Shown here: positions 25,779 to 34,330 of the stretch, piece after piece
Numbering within the stretch: position 1 is the stretch's first letter
How the letters are laid out: every line of letters starts with the position of its first letter
Made by a program: the position numbers and the translations under genes
The notes under the pieces: generated by a model
What the model was told of the DNA's origin: nothing
What the model saw: the letters and a program-made list of their open reading frames with translations, nothing else
Databases searched by the model: none
DNA from: Myxococcales bacterium
GTDB taxonomy: Bacteria; Myxococcota_A; UBA9042
NCBI GenBank assembly: GCA_947499075.1
Contig: CANMNA010000006.1
Span: forward strand, 1 to 47,651
Direction: 5' to 3'
Length of the DNA: 47,651 bases

Positions 25779-27557
25779 ATGGCCCAGGATACCAGCCGCG
25801 TTTTGCGAATGGGCGTGGTCTACCGCGGCCACGTTGTCGCGGAGCGGGTCCTCGACAAGCGGGCCGACGTGTCGATTGGGACCCGGGCAGATTGCACCGT
25901 TGTGGTCAGCGCCAAGGATTACCCAGACTTTCCGACATTTCTGCCTGTGGCCTACCTGCACCAGAACGCGTACCACGTCATCGTTCCAGCCGATCCCAAT
26001 CATGCCATCAGCTTGCGTGGCGGACCGCACGGTGGTTTCGAAGCCGTCAAGCAGCAAATTGTCACGGTCAAGGGCAACAAGTGTGTACCGGCTGAGCCTT
26101 TCACTGGCGGCTCGCTGACGCTGGGCGATGTCATCTTGATGTTCCAGTTCGTGCGCGGCGATGCCGTGCCGACGGTGACCCGAGAAGAGACTGTTCTGCG
26201 GATCGGCTTGGTGCACGAGTCGCGGTTGCTGTCGGATCAGATCTTTCACTGTGGCCCAGCAGCGACGATCGGTGCCAGCCCCAACGACGCGCTGGTCTTG
26301 CCCGACATCGACTACAAGGGCCCATCTGCCTGGTTTCAGGGCGCCAAACACGGCAACAGCTTCGCTGCCAAACTGCCCAAGGATTGCAAGCTACGACTGG
26401 CTATCGACGGCACGCCGATGGAGCTGGCGGAGGCGATCGCCAAGAAGGTGGTCGTCCAATCCGGCGACATGCTGCACCTGAACTTGCCGGTCAAGAGCCG
26501 CGGCCGGGCCTCGCTGGGACCGTACACGCTGCTTTTCCAAGTGGTGCGCCAGTCAATCACGGTGCCGGCCATGCCGCGCAAGAGCCTACCGGCCCAGATT
26601 TTTGGGCCGCTGTGGGCCGACTCGGCCTGGACAGTCTCGCTGGCGATCTCGTTTCTGCTGATTGGCTCGGTGGTGGCGCAGGCGCGGCTGTACTACGAAA
26701 CCCACGAAAAATACATGCAAAACGCGGCGGCGGAGGAAGAACGCCAGAACGCGATCTACGACGTGGTCATCGAAGAAAAAGAAGAGCCCAAGCCGGAAGA
26801 CAAGAAGCCCGAGATCGACATCATGTCGGAGAAGGCCAAACAGGAAGAAAAGAAAGAGGAAGAGAAGAAGCCGGTCAAGGCACCGCCCAAGGAGGAAAAG
26901 CCGCAGGCGCAAGGCAAGCAGCTCGATCCTGACCAGCTCAAGGCCCAGGCACGTGCAGATATTCAGAAAAAGACCGTGGCTGGCGCGTTTGGACCACAAT
27001 CGACCAAGTTCTTCGCCGAAGGCGGTGAAGGCGAAGCCGGCGATGTCGTAGCCAAGACATTTGGCGGCGGCGGCGGCGAGGAAGGCGAAGATCGCGGGCC
27101 GGCCAATGGTGTCAAACTCGCCGGCGAAGGCGGTGGCGGCGGCACCGTCGAGCGCGTGTCCGCTGGCAAGAAAGGCGGCTTCGGCGAACGCGAGGCCGAG
27201 GCCACCAAAACCGATGGTAAAAAGGAAGAAAAGGCGGTGACTGTCGTGCTCAAGAGCGGCGGCGTCGATGGGGAAGGCGAAGGCAAAACCGAAGTCGCCA
27301 AAGTCATCCAGCGCAAGAACTCAGCGGTACAGCGCTGCTACGAGCAAGCGCTGCGCGACAACCCGGACGAAGGCGGTAAGGTCAAGGTCACGTTTACGGT
27401 CGGCACCGCCGGCACGATCACCGACGTGAGCATCTCCGGAGCGTCGGGCGGCTTCTCTGACTGCATCAGGACCAAGTTCACGTCGATCCGCGGCCTGCCT
27501 ACGTTGACGCAGCCACAGACCTTTTCGCAAAGCTACGTGTTCTCCAAGGGCGGCTGA
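25779..27557 (+). CDS. FHA-like / AgmX-PglI (TonB-like) C-terminal domain protein, paralogue 2
   Basis: A 592-residue protein collinear with the preceding one: two FHA-like beta repeats (about 8-130 and 138-262), a membrane helix at about 283-303, a Lys/Glu-rich region, a motif STKFFAEGGEGEAGDVVAKT shared with paralogue 1, a Gly-rich linker and the AgmX/PglI domain at the end. The last 85 or so residues are nearly identical between the two, while the N-terminal halves have diverged, suggesting different cytoplasmic partners but one periplasmic target. AGGAG and GAGG lie 9 and 4 bp before the ATG at 25779. coaE follows 51 bp downstream. Confidence 0.85.
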   Translation: MAQDTSRVLRMGVVYRGHVVAERVLDKRADVSIGTRADCTVVVSAKDYPDFPTFLPVAYLHQNAYHVIVPADPNHAISLRGGPHGGFEAVKQQIVTVKGNKCVPAEPFTGGSLTLGDVILMFQFVRGDAVPTVTREETVLRIGLVHESRLLSDQIFHCGPAATIGASPNDALVLPDIDYKGPSAWFQGAKHGNSFAAKLPKDCKLRLAIDGTPMELAEAIAKKVVVQSGDMLHLNLPVKSRGRASLGPYTLLFQVVRQSITVPAMPRKSLPAQIFGPLWADSAWTVSLAISFLLIGSVVAQARLYYETHEKYMQNAAAEEERQNAIYDVVIEEKEEPKPEDKKPEIDIMSEKAKQEEKKEEEKKPVKAPPKEEKPQAQGKQLDPDQLKAQARADIQKKTVAGAFGPQSTKFFAEGGEGEAGDVVAKTFGGGGGEEGEDRGPANGVKLAGEGGGGGTVERVSAGKKGGFGEREAEATKTDGKKEEKAVTVVLKSGGVDGEGEGKTEVAKVIQRKNSAVQRCYEQALRDNPDEGGKVKVTFTVGTAGTITDVSISGASGGFSDCIRTKFTSIRGLPTLTQPQTFSQSYVFSKGG

Positions 27558-27608
27558 CCCCGCCGCTGCACCGTGGCGACTACCCCAGACCTTACCAACC
27601 AGACCGCT

Positions 27609-28244
27609 ATGCGCGTAGTGGTCGGCCTGACCGGCGGCATCGCGTGCGGCAAGTCAACCGTGGCGAAGCAGCTGCGCGGCTTGGGTGCCTGGCACATGGA
27701 CGTCGATGCGGTCGGCCGGCAAGTGGTTCGGCCTGGGTCGCCAAGCCTGGACGCGATTGCCCGCGCGTTTGGGGCGGCCATGGTGGGCCAGGACGGCGCC
27801 CTAGACCGCCCGCGCCTGGCTGCAGTGGTGTTCGGCGATCCGGACCAACGGCACAAGCTGGAAGCAATCGTCCACCCTGCCATGCGGCAGCAGATTGGTG
27901 CCGACCTCGCGGCGTTTCGCGCCGACCCGCAGGCGACGGTGGCGGTGATCGATGCGGCGATCCTGTTCGAGATGGGCCTCGATGCCCTGTGTGACGAGAC
28001 CTTGGCGATCGTGGCCGCCCCCAGTGTGCAAATCGCGCGGCTGCGGGCCGAGCGCAATCTGAGCGAACAACAGGCGCTGCAGCGCCTTGCGGCCCAGCTG
28101 GATCAGGCTGAGTGGCTGGCCAAGGCCGACCACAGCATTGACAACTCAGGCACGCCGGGCGAGCTTGCAACCGGCGTGGATAAGTGGTGGCAGGGCCTGT
28201 GCCAACGCCACGCTGTTGTGCCGCCTGCCGGCCCGAGCTTGTGA
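27609..28244 (+). CDS. coaE: Dephospho-CoA kinase
   Basis: A 211-residue enzyme for the last step of coenzyme A synthesis, ATP-dependent phosphorylation of dephospho-CoA. The Walker A motif GGIACGKST is at 9-17 (usual form GGIGSGKST), followed by the typical DVDAVGRQVVRPGSP segment, the lid region DRPRLAAVVF, and IVHPAMR. Length is normal. The ATG at 27609 gives the standard N-terminus; GTG 27573 is possible. The stop overlaps the ATG of the next gene (TGATG), indicating coupling. Confidence 0.93.
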   Translation: MRVVVGLTGGIACGKSTVAKQLRGLGAWHMDVDAVGRQVVRPGSPSLDAIARAFGAAMVGQDGALDRPRLAAVVFGDPDQRHKLEAIVHPAMRQQIGADLAAFRADPQATVAVIDAAILFEMGLDALCDETLAIVAAPSVQIARLRAERNLSEQQALQRLAAQLDQAEWLAKADHSIDNSGTPGELATGVDKWWQGLCQRHAVVPPAGPSL

Positions 28245-29311
28245 TGACCGTAGCAACCCAGACCACAGCGCTTGTGACCGGATTTCCGCTTGATGCCGCG
28301 CGGCGGGTGGCGCTTGAGCTCGCGCTCGGCGGCGATCGGGTGCTGCTGCTGGCGCGTGAGAAATTTGCCAGCGAAGCCAAAGCGCTGGCCGAGGAAGTGG
28401 CGGCGACCACCCCAGGCAAGCTCGACATTTTACAGGGCGACATCTTGGCGATTGATCTCGGCCTCGACGGCCAGACTGTCCACCGCGTGATGAATGAAGT
28501 CAACGAGATTCATCACTTGGCCGCGATTCACTACTTGGGCATTGAGGCGCCGCGGATGCGCCAAGTCAACGTCGAAGGCTTGCGTGAAGTGCTTGAGTTG
28601 GCGTTGGGTTGCGTAGCGCTGCACCGGATCTGCGTGTGGTCTACGGTCTTTGTCTCGGGCAACCGCAGCGGCACGGTGTACGAGCACCAGCTGGTCCACG
28701 GCCAGCGCTTTCGCAACCCGTACGAGCGGACCAAAGCCGAGGCTGAGCGCTTGGCCCGCGGTGCGATGCCCAAGCTGCCGCTGACCGTGGTGCGTGTGCC
28801 CAATTTGGTGGGTGACAGCCGGACCGGGGAGGCCGCGCGACTCGATGGCGTGTATGCCGTAGCCAGCCAGATTGTGCAGAGTAGCCATGCGGTTGCATTG
28901 CCGGTGCCGGGTGCCCATCCGCTGCACGTGGTGCCAGTGGACTTTGCGGTGCGGGCGGCCGTGGCATTGACGCGGCATCCGGGGGCGCAGGGTGGCACTT
29001 ACCACCTTGTCGATCCCAAGCCCATGACGGCGCGCGCGTTCTTTGATGCGATAGCGGATGCCGCGGGGCGGCCACGCCCGATCGTGACGCTGCAGAGCCG
29101 GTTGGGCCACGCGCTGGCCAAGTTGCCGGCGTTGTCAGGTCAGGCGCGCCACGAGCGCAGTCTGCTCGGATGGTTCGAAAACGACGTGGGCTACGACAAC
29201 ACCCGCGCGACGGCGCTACTGGGCGCCATTCGCTGTCCGCCGCCGCATGCCTACATCGACGCGTTGGTGCACTGGCTGCGCGACCGCGACGATCGGGTTG
29301 CCGACGGCTAG
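28244..29311 (+). CDS. Extended SDR / thioester-reductase-like protein with altered nucleotide loop
   Basis: A 355-residue protein of the extended short-chain dehydrogenase type, closest in feel to the male-sterility/thioester reductase NAD-binding group (NEIHHLAAIHYLG, RxxNVEGLREVLELA). The catalytic pair is Tyr160/Lys164 in NPYERTKAE, with Ser133/Thr134 upstream. The N-terminal loop reads VTGFPLDAARRV where TGxxGxxG is expected, so two of three glycines are missing and cofactor binding may be changed or lost. It overlaps coaE by one base. Substrate unknown. A family 1 element follows 17 bp after the stop. Confidence 0.8.
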   Translation: MTVATQTTALVTGFPLDAARRVALELALGGDRVLLLAREKFASEAKALAEEVAATTPGKLDILQGDILAIDLGLDGQTVHRVMNEVNEIHHLAAIHYLGIEAPRMRQVNVEGLREVLELALGCVALHRICVWSTVFVSGNRSGTVYEHQLVHGQRFRNPYERTKAEAERLARGAMPKLPLTVVRVPNLVGDSRTGEAARLDGVYAVASQIVQSSHAVALPVPGAHPLHVVPVDFAVRAAVALTRHPGAQGGTYHLVDPKPMTARAFFDAIADAAGRPRPIVTLQSRLGHALAKLPALSGQARHERSLLGWFENDVGYDNTRATALLGAIRCPPPHAYIDALVHWLRDRDDRVADG

Positions 29312-29327
29312 GTTGTGCAGGTCTTTG

Positions 29328-29502
29328 CCCTAAATTCCCCACAGAAATCTCCCACGGCCCCCGATTTGAGATGCGCAGTGCTGGGTTGCTCGCTGCGCTC
29401 GACAAGGAACAAGGAACTGAAAGAGCGAGGCGTACTCAGGTACGCCGCAGCGAGAGAAGCGACCCAGTGACGCAGAGATGCGCTCAAAGTGGCGGATCGC
29501 GG
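29328..29502 (-). repeat. Dispersed element family 1, copy C (full length, inverted)
   Basis: Same ends and core as copy B in opposite orientation, with about 20 scattered differences. The core hairpin is kept as GGCGTAC-TCAG-GTACGCC. It abuts the 3' remnant of a histidine kinase gene. Confidence 0.85.
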
Positions 29503-29631
29503 CCAACCCTAGGGCTGGACTTGGTGACCGCTTTTGCGGAACAATTGCGCGTCGAAGTGGTCATCGATCGCACTGCTGGCACCCGTTTCGACCTGACATT
29601 CGCGGTGCCGACAGGCGGGGACTCCACATGA
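29503..29631 (+). pseudogene. 3' remnant of a histidine kinase gene
   Basis: Some 42 codons read LGLDLVTAFAEQL, then IDRTAGTRFDLTF, and end in TGA. This matches the very end of a HATPase domain: the G2-box GLGLxLV helix, then the last two strands with GTxFxxxFP. No ATPase upstream part exists; the sequence to the left is the inserted element. The TGA overlaps the ATG of the next frame as ATGA, the normal arrangement for a kinase followed by its receiver gene. This shows an ancestral operon truncated from its 5' side. Confidence 0.75.
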
Positions 29632-29969
29632 CCGAACACACCGACAAGGCCATCGGCAAGCACATTTTGGTCGTCGAAGACGAGCGGTTGGTGGCGCTAG
29701 ACTTGTGCCGCACGCTGGAGCACTTCGGCTACCGCGTGCCGGTGTCGGCCAGCACGGTGGCTCAGGCGATGGCCGCCGCCGAGCGCCCTGACTTGGTCCT
29801 GATGGATGTGCGCCTGCAGGATGACGGCGACGGCACCGCCGCTGCCGAGGTGCTGCACCGCGAGTATTTTGTTCCCATTGTCTTCTTGACCGCCTACGCC
29901 GATGAAGAGACGGTAGCGCCGGCGCGGCGCGCGGAGCCGTACGGCTACTTGGTCAAGCCGATCAAGCCC

Positions 29970-30016
29970 GATGAGCTGCGCAGCACCGATGAGCTGCGCA
30001 GCACCGATGAGGTGCG
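29970..30016 (+). repeat. 18-bp tandem repeat at the receiver/HATPase junction
   Basis: Two exact copies of GATGAGCTGCGCAGCACC and a partial third encode DELRST repeats exactly where the first receiver joins the HATPase fragment. Confidence 0.85.
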
Positions 30017-30624
30017 CGTGCACTCGTACACCTCGCCCGACGGCGACGCCATCATCAGCGTGCGCGACAGTGGTGTCGGCATGCCGGCCGAGGTCTTGCG
30101 CCGCATCTTTGAGCCGTTCTTCACCACCCGCGCCACCGGAACTGCCAGCGGGTTGGGCCTGACGACGTGCCAGACCATCGTCGCCGAGCTCGGTGGCAGT
30201 ATCGCCGTGCACCGCGAAGTCGGCCGCGGTACGGTGTTCCGGGTCACCTTGCCCAGCGCTGCGGCCAAGCTGCAGGAGACGCCGACCGCGCTGGGCAAGA
30301 TCTCCGGTGCCTTCCAGCGCGGCAAGCTGCTGATGATCGACGACGAGCCGACGCTGCCGCGATCGGACAAGCTGGCGCTGGGCGCCGCCCATGATCTGAC
30401 CCTGTGCGCCGATCCGAACGTGGCACTGCAGCGTGGCCCGCGGTATGATCTGGAGCTGTGCGGCATGGTCATGGGCGGTCTGACTGGTAAAGAACTGTAC
30501 GAACGCGCCGAGTTGTGCGACCCCGAGCAGGCGCGGCCTTTTGTGTTTGTCACCGGTGGTGCCTTTACGCCGGTCGCCTCGCAGTTTCTGTACACCATGA
30601 CCAATCCAATGCTGTACAAGCCGT

Positions 30625-30713
30625 TTAGAGCGCCAACAAGATCTAGTCGATTTTGTTGGTGGCTCGTTTGCTTGCTGCGTTGGTTGCCAAGCTCGCGAAA
30701 GCGTTCGACTCGC
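30625..30713 (+). repeat. Dispersed element family 2, copy 2
   Basis: Matches 15446-15535 in reverse orientation, including the hairpin CCAACAAGATC (30633-30643) and GATTTTGTTGG (30649-30659), which pairs fully if one G-T pair is allowed. It interrupts the second receiver domain of the decayed chimera. Confidence 0.7.
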
Positions 30714-30802
30714 GGCAACGGTGCCAAGCCTACTGCTGATCTACTTAATTTCGCCGGGGCCCTTACTCCGCGCGAGCTCGGTCAGAGCGTGCAGCAGTGG
30801 CT

Positions 30803-30829
30803 AACCAATCCCCGTAGCGGTTGGTTTTC
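30803..30829 (+). terminator. Possible terminator before the phosphodiesterase gene
   Basis: AACCAATCC and GGTTGGTTTT form a short stem with a bulge, followed by T residues. It lies after the decayed two-component locus and 54 bp before the next start codon. Confidence 0.4.
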
Positions 30830-30883
30830 GTGTTCGCAGCGGTCCAGCAGGAACCCGCGCATCCCCGCAGGTGGAGAGTCTCA

Positions 30884-32296
30884 GTGGCACTGCGCAACGT
30901 AACGTTTTTGGGGTGGAGCCTGCTGGTGGGCCTGGCGCTGCCCGGCAAGGCCATCGCCGCAGGTCCGGATCGACCCGGCCACGTGCTGTTGGTCAGCATC
31001 GACGGTTTGGCGTGGGACCGGCTGCAGAAGTACCTGCCGCGGCTGCCGACTTTGGCCGGTTTGGCCGCGGCGGGCAGCGCCGGACCGCTGCAGACCGTGT
31101 TTCCGTCGATGACGTGGGCGGCCCATGCCTCGCTTGCCACCGGCATGAATCCGGGCGGACATGGCGTGCTGGGCAACCGCTATTACGACCGTGCCAGCGA
31201 CGACATCGTCGAGTCGTGGCAGCGCGACGCCTCGCTGTTGCGGGCGCCGGCGTTGTGGCAAGTGGCCAAAGCCGCCGGATGGTCGACCGCAGCGCTGTTG
31301 TGGCCGCAGACCAATCGCGCAACAGGCCTGGATTTTCAGATTCCCGAAGTCTACGGCCAGCGCAATTTTGAGACAGGGTCCTCATCCGATGCGCTGGCGG
31401 CCCTGCAAGCCCATGCCGGCCTGCCCAGTGGTCACTTGGGGCGGCTGGGCGGCGAAGAGATGTTCCTGCTCGACTCGTGGCAGCGCGATGCGGCGGTGTG
31501 GCTGGTGACCGCCCGCCAGCCCAAGCTGCTGGCCTTGCACTTCCTGTCGCTCGACACCCTGTCGCACAGCTGGGGGCCGGCGGCGATCGAGCCGCGCTGG
31601 GGGTTGGAGTTGATCGACCGCTACCTGGCCGACGTGCTGCACGCCTATCAGGGTGCAGGCTTGCGCGACAAGCTGGTCGTGTGTGTGGTGTCCGACCATG
31701 GGTTCCTCGAACTGTCGCAAGCGTTTTCGCCGGCCGAAGCGCTGAGGCAATCGCCGCTGTCCGCCGGCGAGCGTGGCCAGATCCGGATTGCCGTCAATGG
31801 TCACGCCCTGTTCATCTATGCCAAGGGGCCGCAACCGCCGCCGTTGCCGGTTGGGCCCGTCAAGAAAGGCAGCAAGCCGCCCAAGCTGTCGCCGGTGCAG
31901 ACCGCGCTCGTCAAATTCAAGGCCCACCTGGTCAAGCAGAGCGAAGTCGAGGCGATCATTGAACCCGAGCAGTTCGGTGAACTCGGCTTGGGTGACCCAG
32001 TGGCCGATCCGAACCTGCCAGAGTTCATCGCGATCCTGCGGCCAGACGTGCAGTCGATTCAGGGCCACCGGCCGGCGCCGCGCGGCAAGCTGACGGCGGG
32101 CGGCCACGGCTACCTGCCGAGCCACCCGGCGCTGCAGGGCGCGTGGCTGTTGGCCGGGCCGGGCGTGGCCAAGGCCAAGCTGCTGGCGGGCAGCCGCGCC
32201 ATCGACGTCGCGCCGACGTTGGCCAAGTTGCTGGGCTGGACGTGGCCCCAGCCGCAACATGGCACACCCAAGGCCGAGGCGCTGGTGCAGAAATGA
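30884..32296 (+). CDS. Alkaline-phosphatase-superfamily enzyme (NPP-like phosphodiesterase), exported
   Basis: A 470-residue protein. The signal peptide ends near AIAAG (about 27). Metal and catalytic residues of the nucleotide pyrophosphatase/phosphodiesterase type are visible: Asp40 (VSIDGL), Thr77 nucleophile in FPSMTWAAHASL, Asp and His in LDTLSHSWGP, the Asp-His pair in VSDHGF, and a late His in GGHGYLP. The enzyme is probably periplasmic and splits phosphodiester or phosphate esters; its substrate is unknown. The GTG at 30884 is chosen because GGTGGAGAG precedes it and it begins the signal peptide. Confidence 0.87.
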   Translation: MALRNVTFLGWSLLVGLALPGKAIAAGPDRPGHVLLVSIDGLAWDRLQKYLPRLPTLAGLAAAGSAGPLQTVFPSMTWAAHASLATGMNPGGHGVLGNRYYDRASDDIVESWQRDASLLRAPALWQVAKAAGWSTAALLWPQTNRATGLDFQIPEVYGQRNFETGSSSDALAALQAHAGLPSGHLGRLGGEEMFLLDSWQRDAAVWLVTARQPKLLALHFLSLDTLSHSWGPAAIEPRWGLELIDRYLADVLHAYQGAGLRDKLVVCVVSDHGFLELSQAFSPAEALRQSPLSAGERGQIRIAVNGHALFIYAKGPQPPPLPVGPVKKGSKPPKLSPVQTALVKFKAHLVKQSEVEAIIEPEQFGELGLGDPVADPNLPEFIAILRPDVQSIQGHRPAPRGKLTAGGHGYLPSHPALQGAWLLAGPGVAKAKLLAGSRAIDVAPTLAKLLGWTWPQPQHGTPKAEALVQK

Positions 32297-32390
32297 CCCT
32301 GCCTATCCAATTCGCGGTCGACGTCCTACTGTGTGCGACCACGCGTCCAAGCTCTCTGCGCGGTCGCGAACCCAACCTAGGAGGTGACCA

Positions 32391-33449
32391 GTGTTGGAAT
32401 TTGTAGTGGCGTTTTGCCGCGATTATGGCCTGTTTCTGGCCAAGACCGTGACAGTTCTGGCCGCCATCTTGATCGTCGTGGGCCGCTTGGCCAGCCTGGC
32501 GATGCGTGCGCGCGGCGGCGGCGGCGAGCGGGCGCGCTTGGTGGTCCAGCGCATCGACCGCCGGCTGCGGTTGCTGGGTCGCCACATCGAGTTCCGGCTG
32601 CTCAACAACAAGCAGTGGAAGGCCCTGGCCAAAGCCGACGCGTTGATCGAGGCCGACCAGGACAAGGAGCGCGTCGCAGGTACCCGCAAGCGCGTGTACG
32701 TCCTGCAGTTCGCGGGCGATATTCGGGCCTCGCAAGTGGAGTCGCTGCGCCACGAAATTACCGCGATCATCGCGGCCCACCGCCCGGGTGACGAAGTCAT
32801 CTTGCGTCTGGACAGCCCGGGTGGCGTGGTGCATGGCTATGGGCTGGCGGCGTCGCAGCTCCAGCGCTTGCGCGACGCTGGGGTGCGGCTGGTGGTCACG
32901 GTCGACAAGATTGCCGCCTCAGGTGGCTACCTGATGGCCTGCGTCGCCGACCAAATCGTGGCTGCGCCGTTTGCGGTGATCGGCTCGATCGGCGTGGTCG
33001 CCCAGCTGCCTAACCTGCACAAGCTCATGCAAAAACATGACATCGACTTCGAAGTGCTGACAGCTGGCAAGTTCAAGCGGACGCTGACCGTCTTTGGCGA
33101 AAACACTGAAGAAGGTCGTGCCCAATTCCTGCGCGAGCTGGACCAGACCCACCAGCTGTTTCAGAGCGTGATCGCGCAGTATCGGCCGCAGGTGGCGCTG
33201 GACGAAGTGGCCGACGGCCGCACCTGGTATGGCAGTCAAGCCTTGGAGTTAGGGCTGGTCGATGCCCTGCAGACCAGCGACAGTTTGCTGGTGGCAGCGG
33301 CGCAGTCGGCAGACGTCATCGACTTGCGCTGGCGGACCAAGGACGGATGGAGCAACCGCGTGCAGGCATGGATTTCAGCCAACGTGGCGTTGGCGGTCGA
33401 TCGCGTTGTCGATCGGCTGTGGGCCCGGACCCGCACCGACCACCTGTAG
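32391..33449 (+). CDS. sohB: S49-family membrane protease SohB
   Basis: A 352-residue protein. An N-terminal membrane helix lies at about 14-38, then a basic linker, then the S49 peptidase fold: LRLDSPGG (138-145), nucleophile Ser177 in KIAASGGYLMA, the IGSIGV strand (198-203), and Lys229 in AGKFKRTLT as the general base of the Ser-Lys dyad. This is the SohB layout with a single peptidase domain, facing the periplasm and degrading signal peptides or misfolded membrane fragments by family knowledge. A perfect AGGAGGTG lies 4 bp before the GTG start. Confidence 0.92.
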   Translation: MLEFVVAFCRDYGLFLAKTVTVLAAILIVVGRLASLAMRARGGGGERARLVVQRIDRRLRLLGRHIEFRLLNNKQWKALAKADALIEADQDKERVAGTRKRVYVLQFAGDIRASQVESLRHEITAIIAAHRPGDEVILRLDSPGGVVHGYGLAASQLQRLRDAGVRLVVTVDKIAASGGYLMACVADQIVAAPFAVIGSIGVVAQLPNLHKLMQKHDIDFEVLTAGKFKRTLTVFGENTEEGRAQFLRELDQTHQLFQSVIAQYRPQVALDEVADGRTWYGSQALELGLVDALQTSDSLLVAAAQSADVIDLRWRTKDGWSNRVQAWISANVALAVDRVVDRLWARTRTDHL

Positions 33450-33460
33450 GTGGTGAACAC

Positions 33461-33499
33461 GCGGCCGCAGGCCCGCGTTGTGGGCCTCAGGCCGGCCGC
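33461..33499 (+). terminator. G+C-rich hairpin after sohB
   Basis: AGGCCC (33469-33474) and GGGCCT (33482-33487) form an inner stem, extended by GCGGCC and GGCCGC further out. No T-run follows, so it may be a stabilising hairpin or a weak terminator. Confidence 0.4.
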
Positions 33500-33595
33500 A
33501 GACCGCGACGATCCGGCAATTGCACGCATTTGTCGCGTACGATCTTGCGCTTTTTCCGTTTGGCTCCATACTACCGGCAACTTTAGGAGAACCCC

Positions 33596-34318
33596 ATGCC
33601 TGCCTTGACGACCTGTCCCCGCTTTGTCCGCAACGTGCTCACCGTCGCAGCGTTCCTGCTCGGTGCCGCTATCGTTCCCACATTGGCCCCTGCAGCTGCC
33701 CACGCCCAAGGCGTCTGGGATTATGTCGGCGTCATCGACGGCGTCAAGGTTTGGCGCAAGGAAGTTCCAGAGAGCAACCTGATGGCGTTTAAGGGCGAAA
33801 TTGTCGCCGATGTCAACATTGGCAAGTTGCTCGCGGTGTTTTTGGACCGCAACCAGCGCAAGTTCTGGGTCGATCGGTTTGACGACACCAAGATGCTGGA
33901 GCAGACCGGCCCGCTCAATGAAACCTACTGGATTCGCTTCAAATTGCCGCCGGGCATCAGCAACCGCGACTACGTGCTGCGTGCCGATGGCACCGTCGAC
34001 CCGGCGCTTGGCCTGTTCACGGCCAAGATCAAGTCGGTCACGCACCCCAAGGCCCCTGCCGACGACTGCTGCGTGCGCGCCGAGGTCAAGGGCACCTTCT
34101 ACCGGTTTGAGGCACTCAAGGGCGCGCCGGGCACGCCGGACAAGACGCGGCTGGTCGTCGAAGTCATGACCGATCCCAAAGGATGGCTGCCGGGTTGGGT
34201 TGTCAACTTGATTCAGAAGAGCTGGCCGTCCAAGACCCTCAATGGCTTGGTCCGGCGCAGCAACAACGCCAGCGTGGTGCCGATCGCAGAGTACGCGGCG
34301 TGGCACACCCGGCCCTGA
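33596..34318 (+). CDS. Exported START-domain (lipid-binding) protein
   Basis: A 240-residue protein with a signal peptide ending AHA-Q (about 37). The mature part matches the START/Bet v1-like lipid-binding fold: GVKVWRKEVPESNLMAFKGE, then LFLDR-like segments, RDYVL (a START signature), and a C-terminal amphipathic helix with PGWVVNLIQKSWP. Bacterial exported START proteins are thought to bind hydrophobic ligands in the periplasm; the ligand here is unknown. AGGAGA lies 6 bp before the ATG. It is convergent with the acyltransferase gene. Confidence 0.85.
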   Translation: MPALTTCPRFVRNVLTVAAFLLGAAIVPTLAPAAAHAQGVWDYVGVIDGVKVWRKEVPESNLMAFKGEIVADVNIGKLLAVFLDRNQRKFWVDRFDDTKMLEQTGPLNETYWIRFKLPPGISNRDYVLRADGTVDPALGLFTAKIKSVTHPKAPADDCCVRAEVKGTFYRFEALKGAPGTPDKTRLVVEVMTDPKGWLPGWVVNLIQKSWPSKTLNGLVRRSNNASVVPIAEYAAWHTRP

Positions 34319-34330
34319 TCCGTCCGCCGA

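Larger units (their letters stand above)
29628..30902 (+). pseudogene. Decayed receiver-HATPase-receiver chimera
   Basis: The open frame encodes a good receiver domain (29640-29969; LVVEDE, phosphoacceptor in LMDVRL, LVKPIKPDEL). It jumps after two copies of an 18-bp unit into the second half of a HATPase domain (30006-30270; DSGVGMP, FEPFFTT, SGLGLTT) without any PAS, phosphoacceptor-His or N-box part. It then runs into a second receiver (from about 30310) whose phospho-Asp position is Gly (LCGMVMGG). That receiver breaks at KPFRAP, where a family 2 element (30625-30713) is inserted. A short tail resembling a receiver C-terminus (LTPRELGQSVQQWL) reappears beyond it. This looks like the deletion remains of a hybrid sensor kinase; it may still be expressed, but not as a working kinase. 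Confidence 0.75.
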
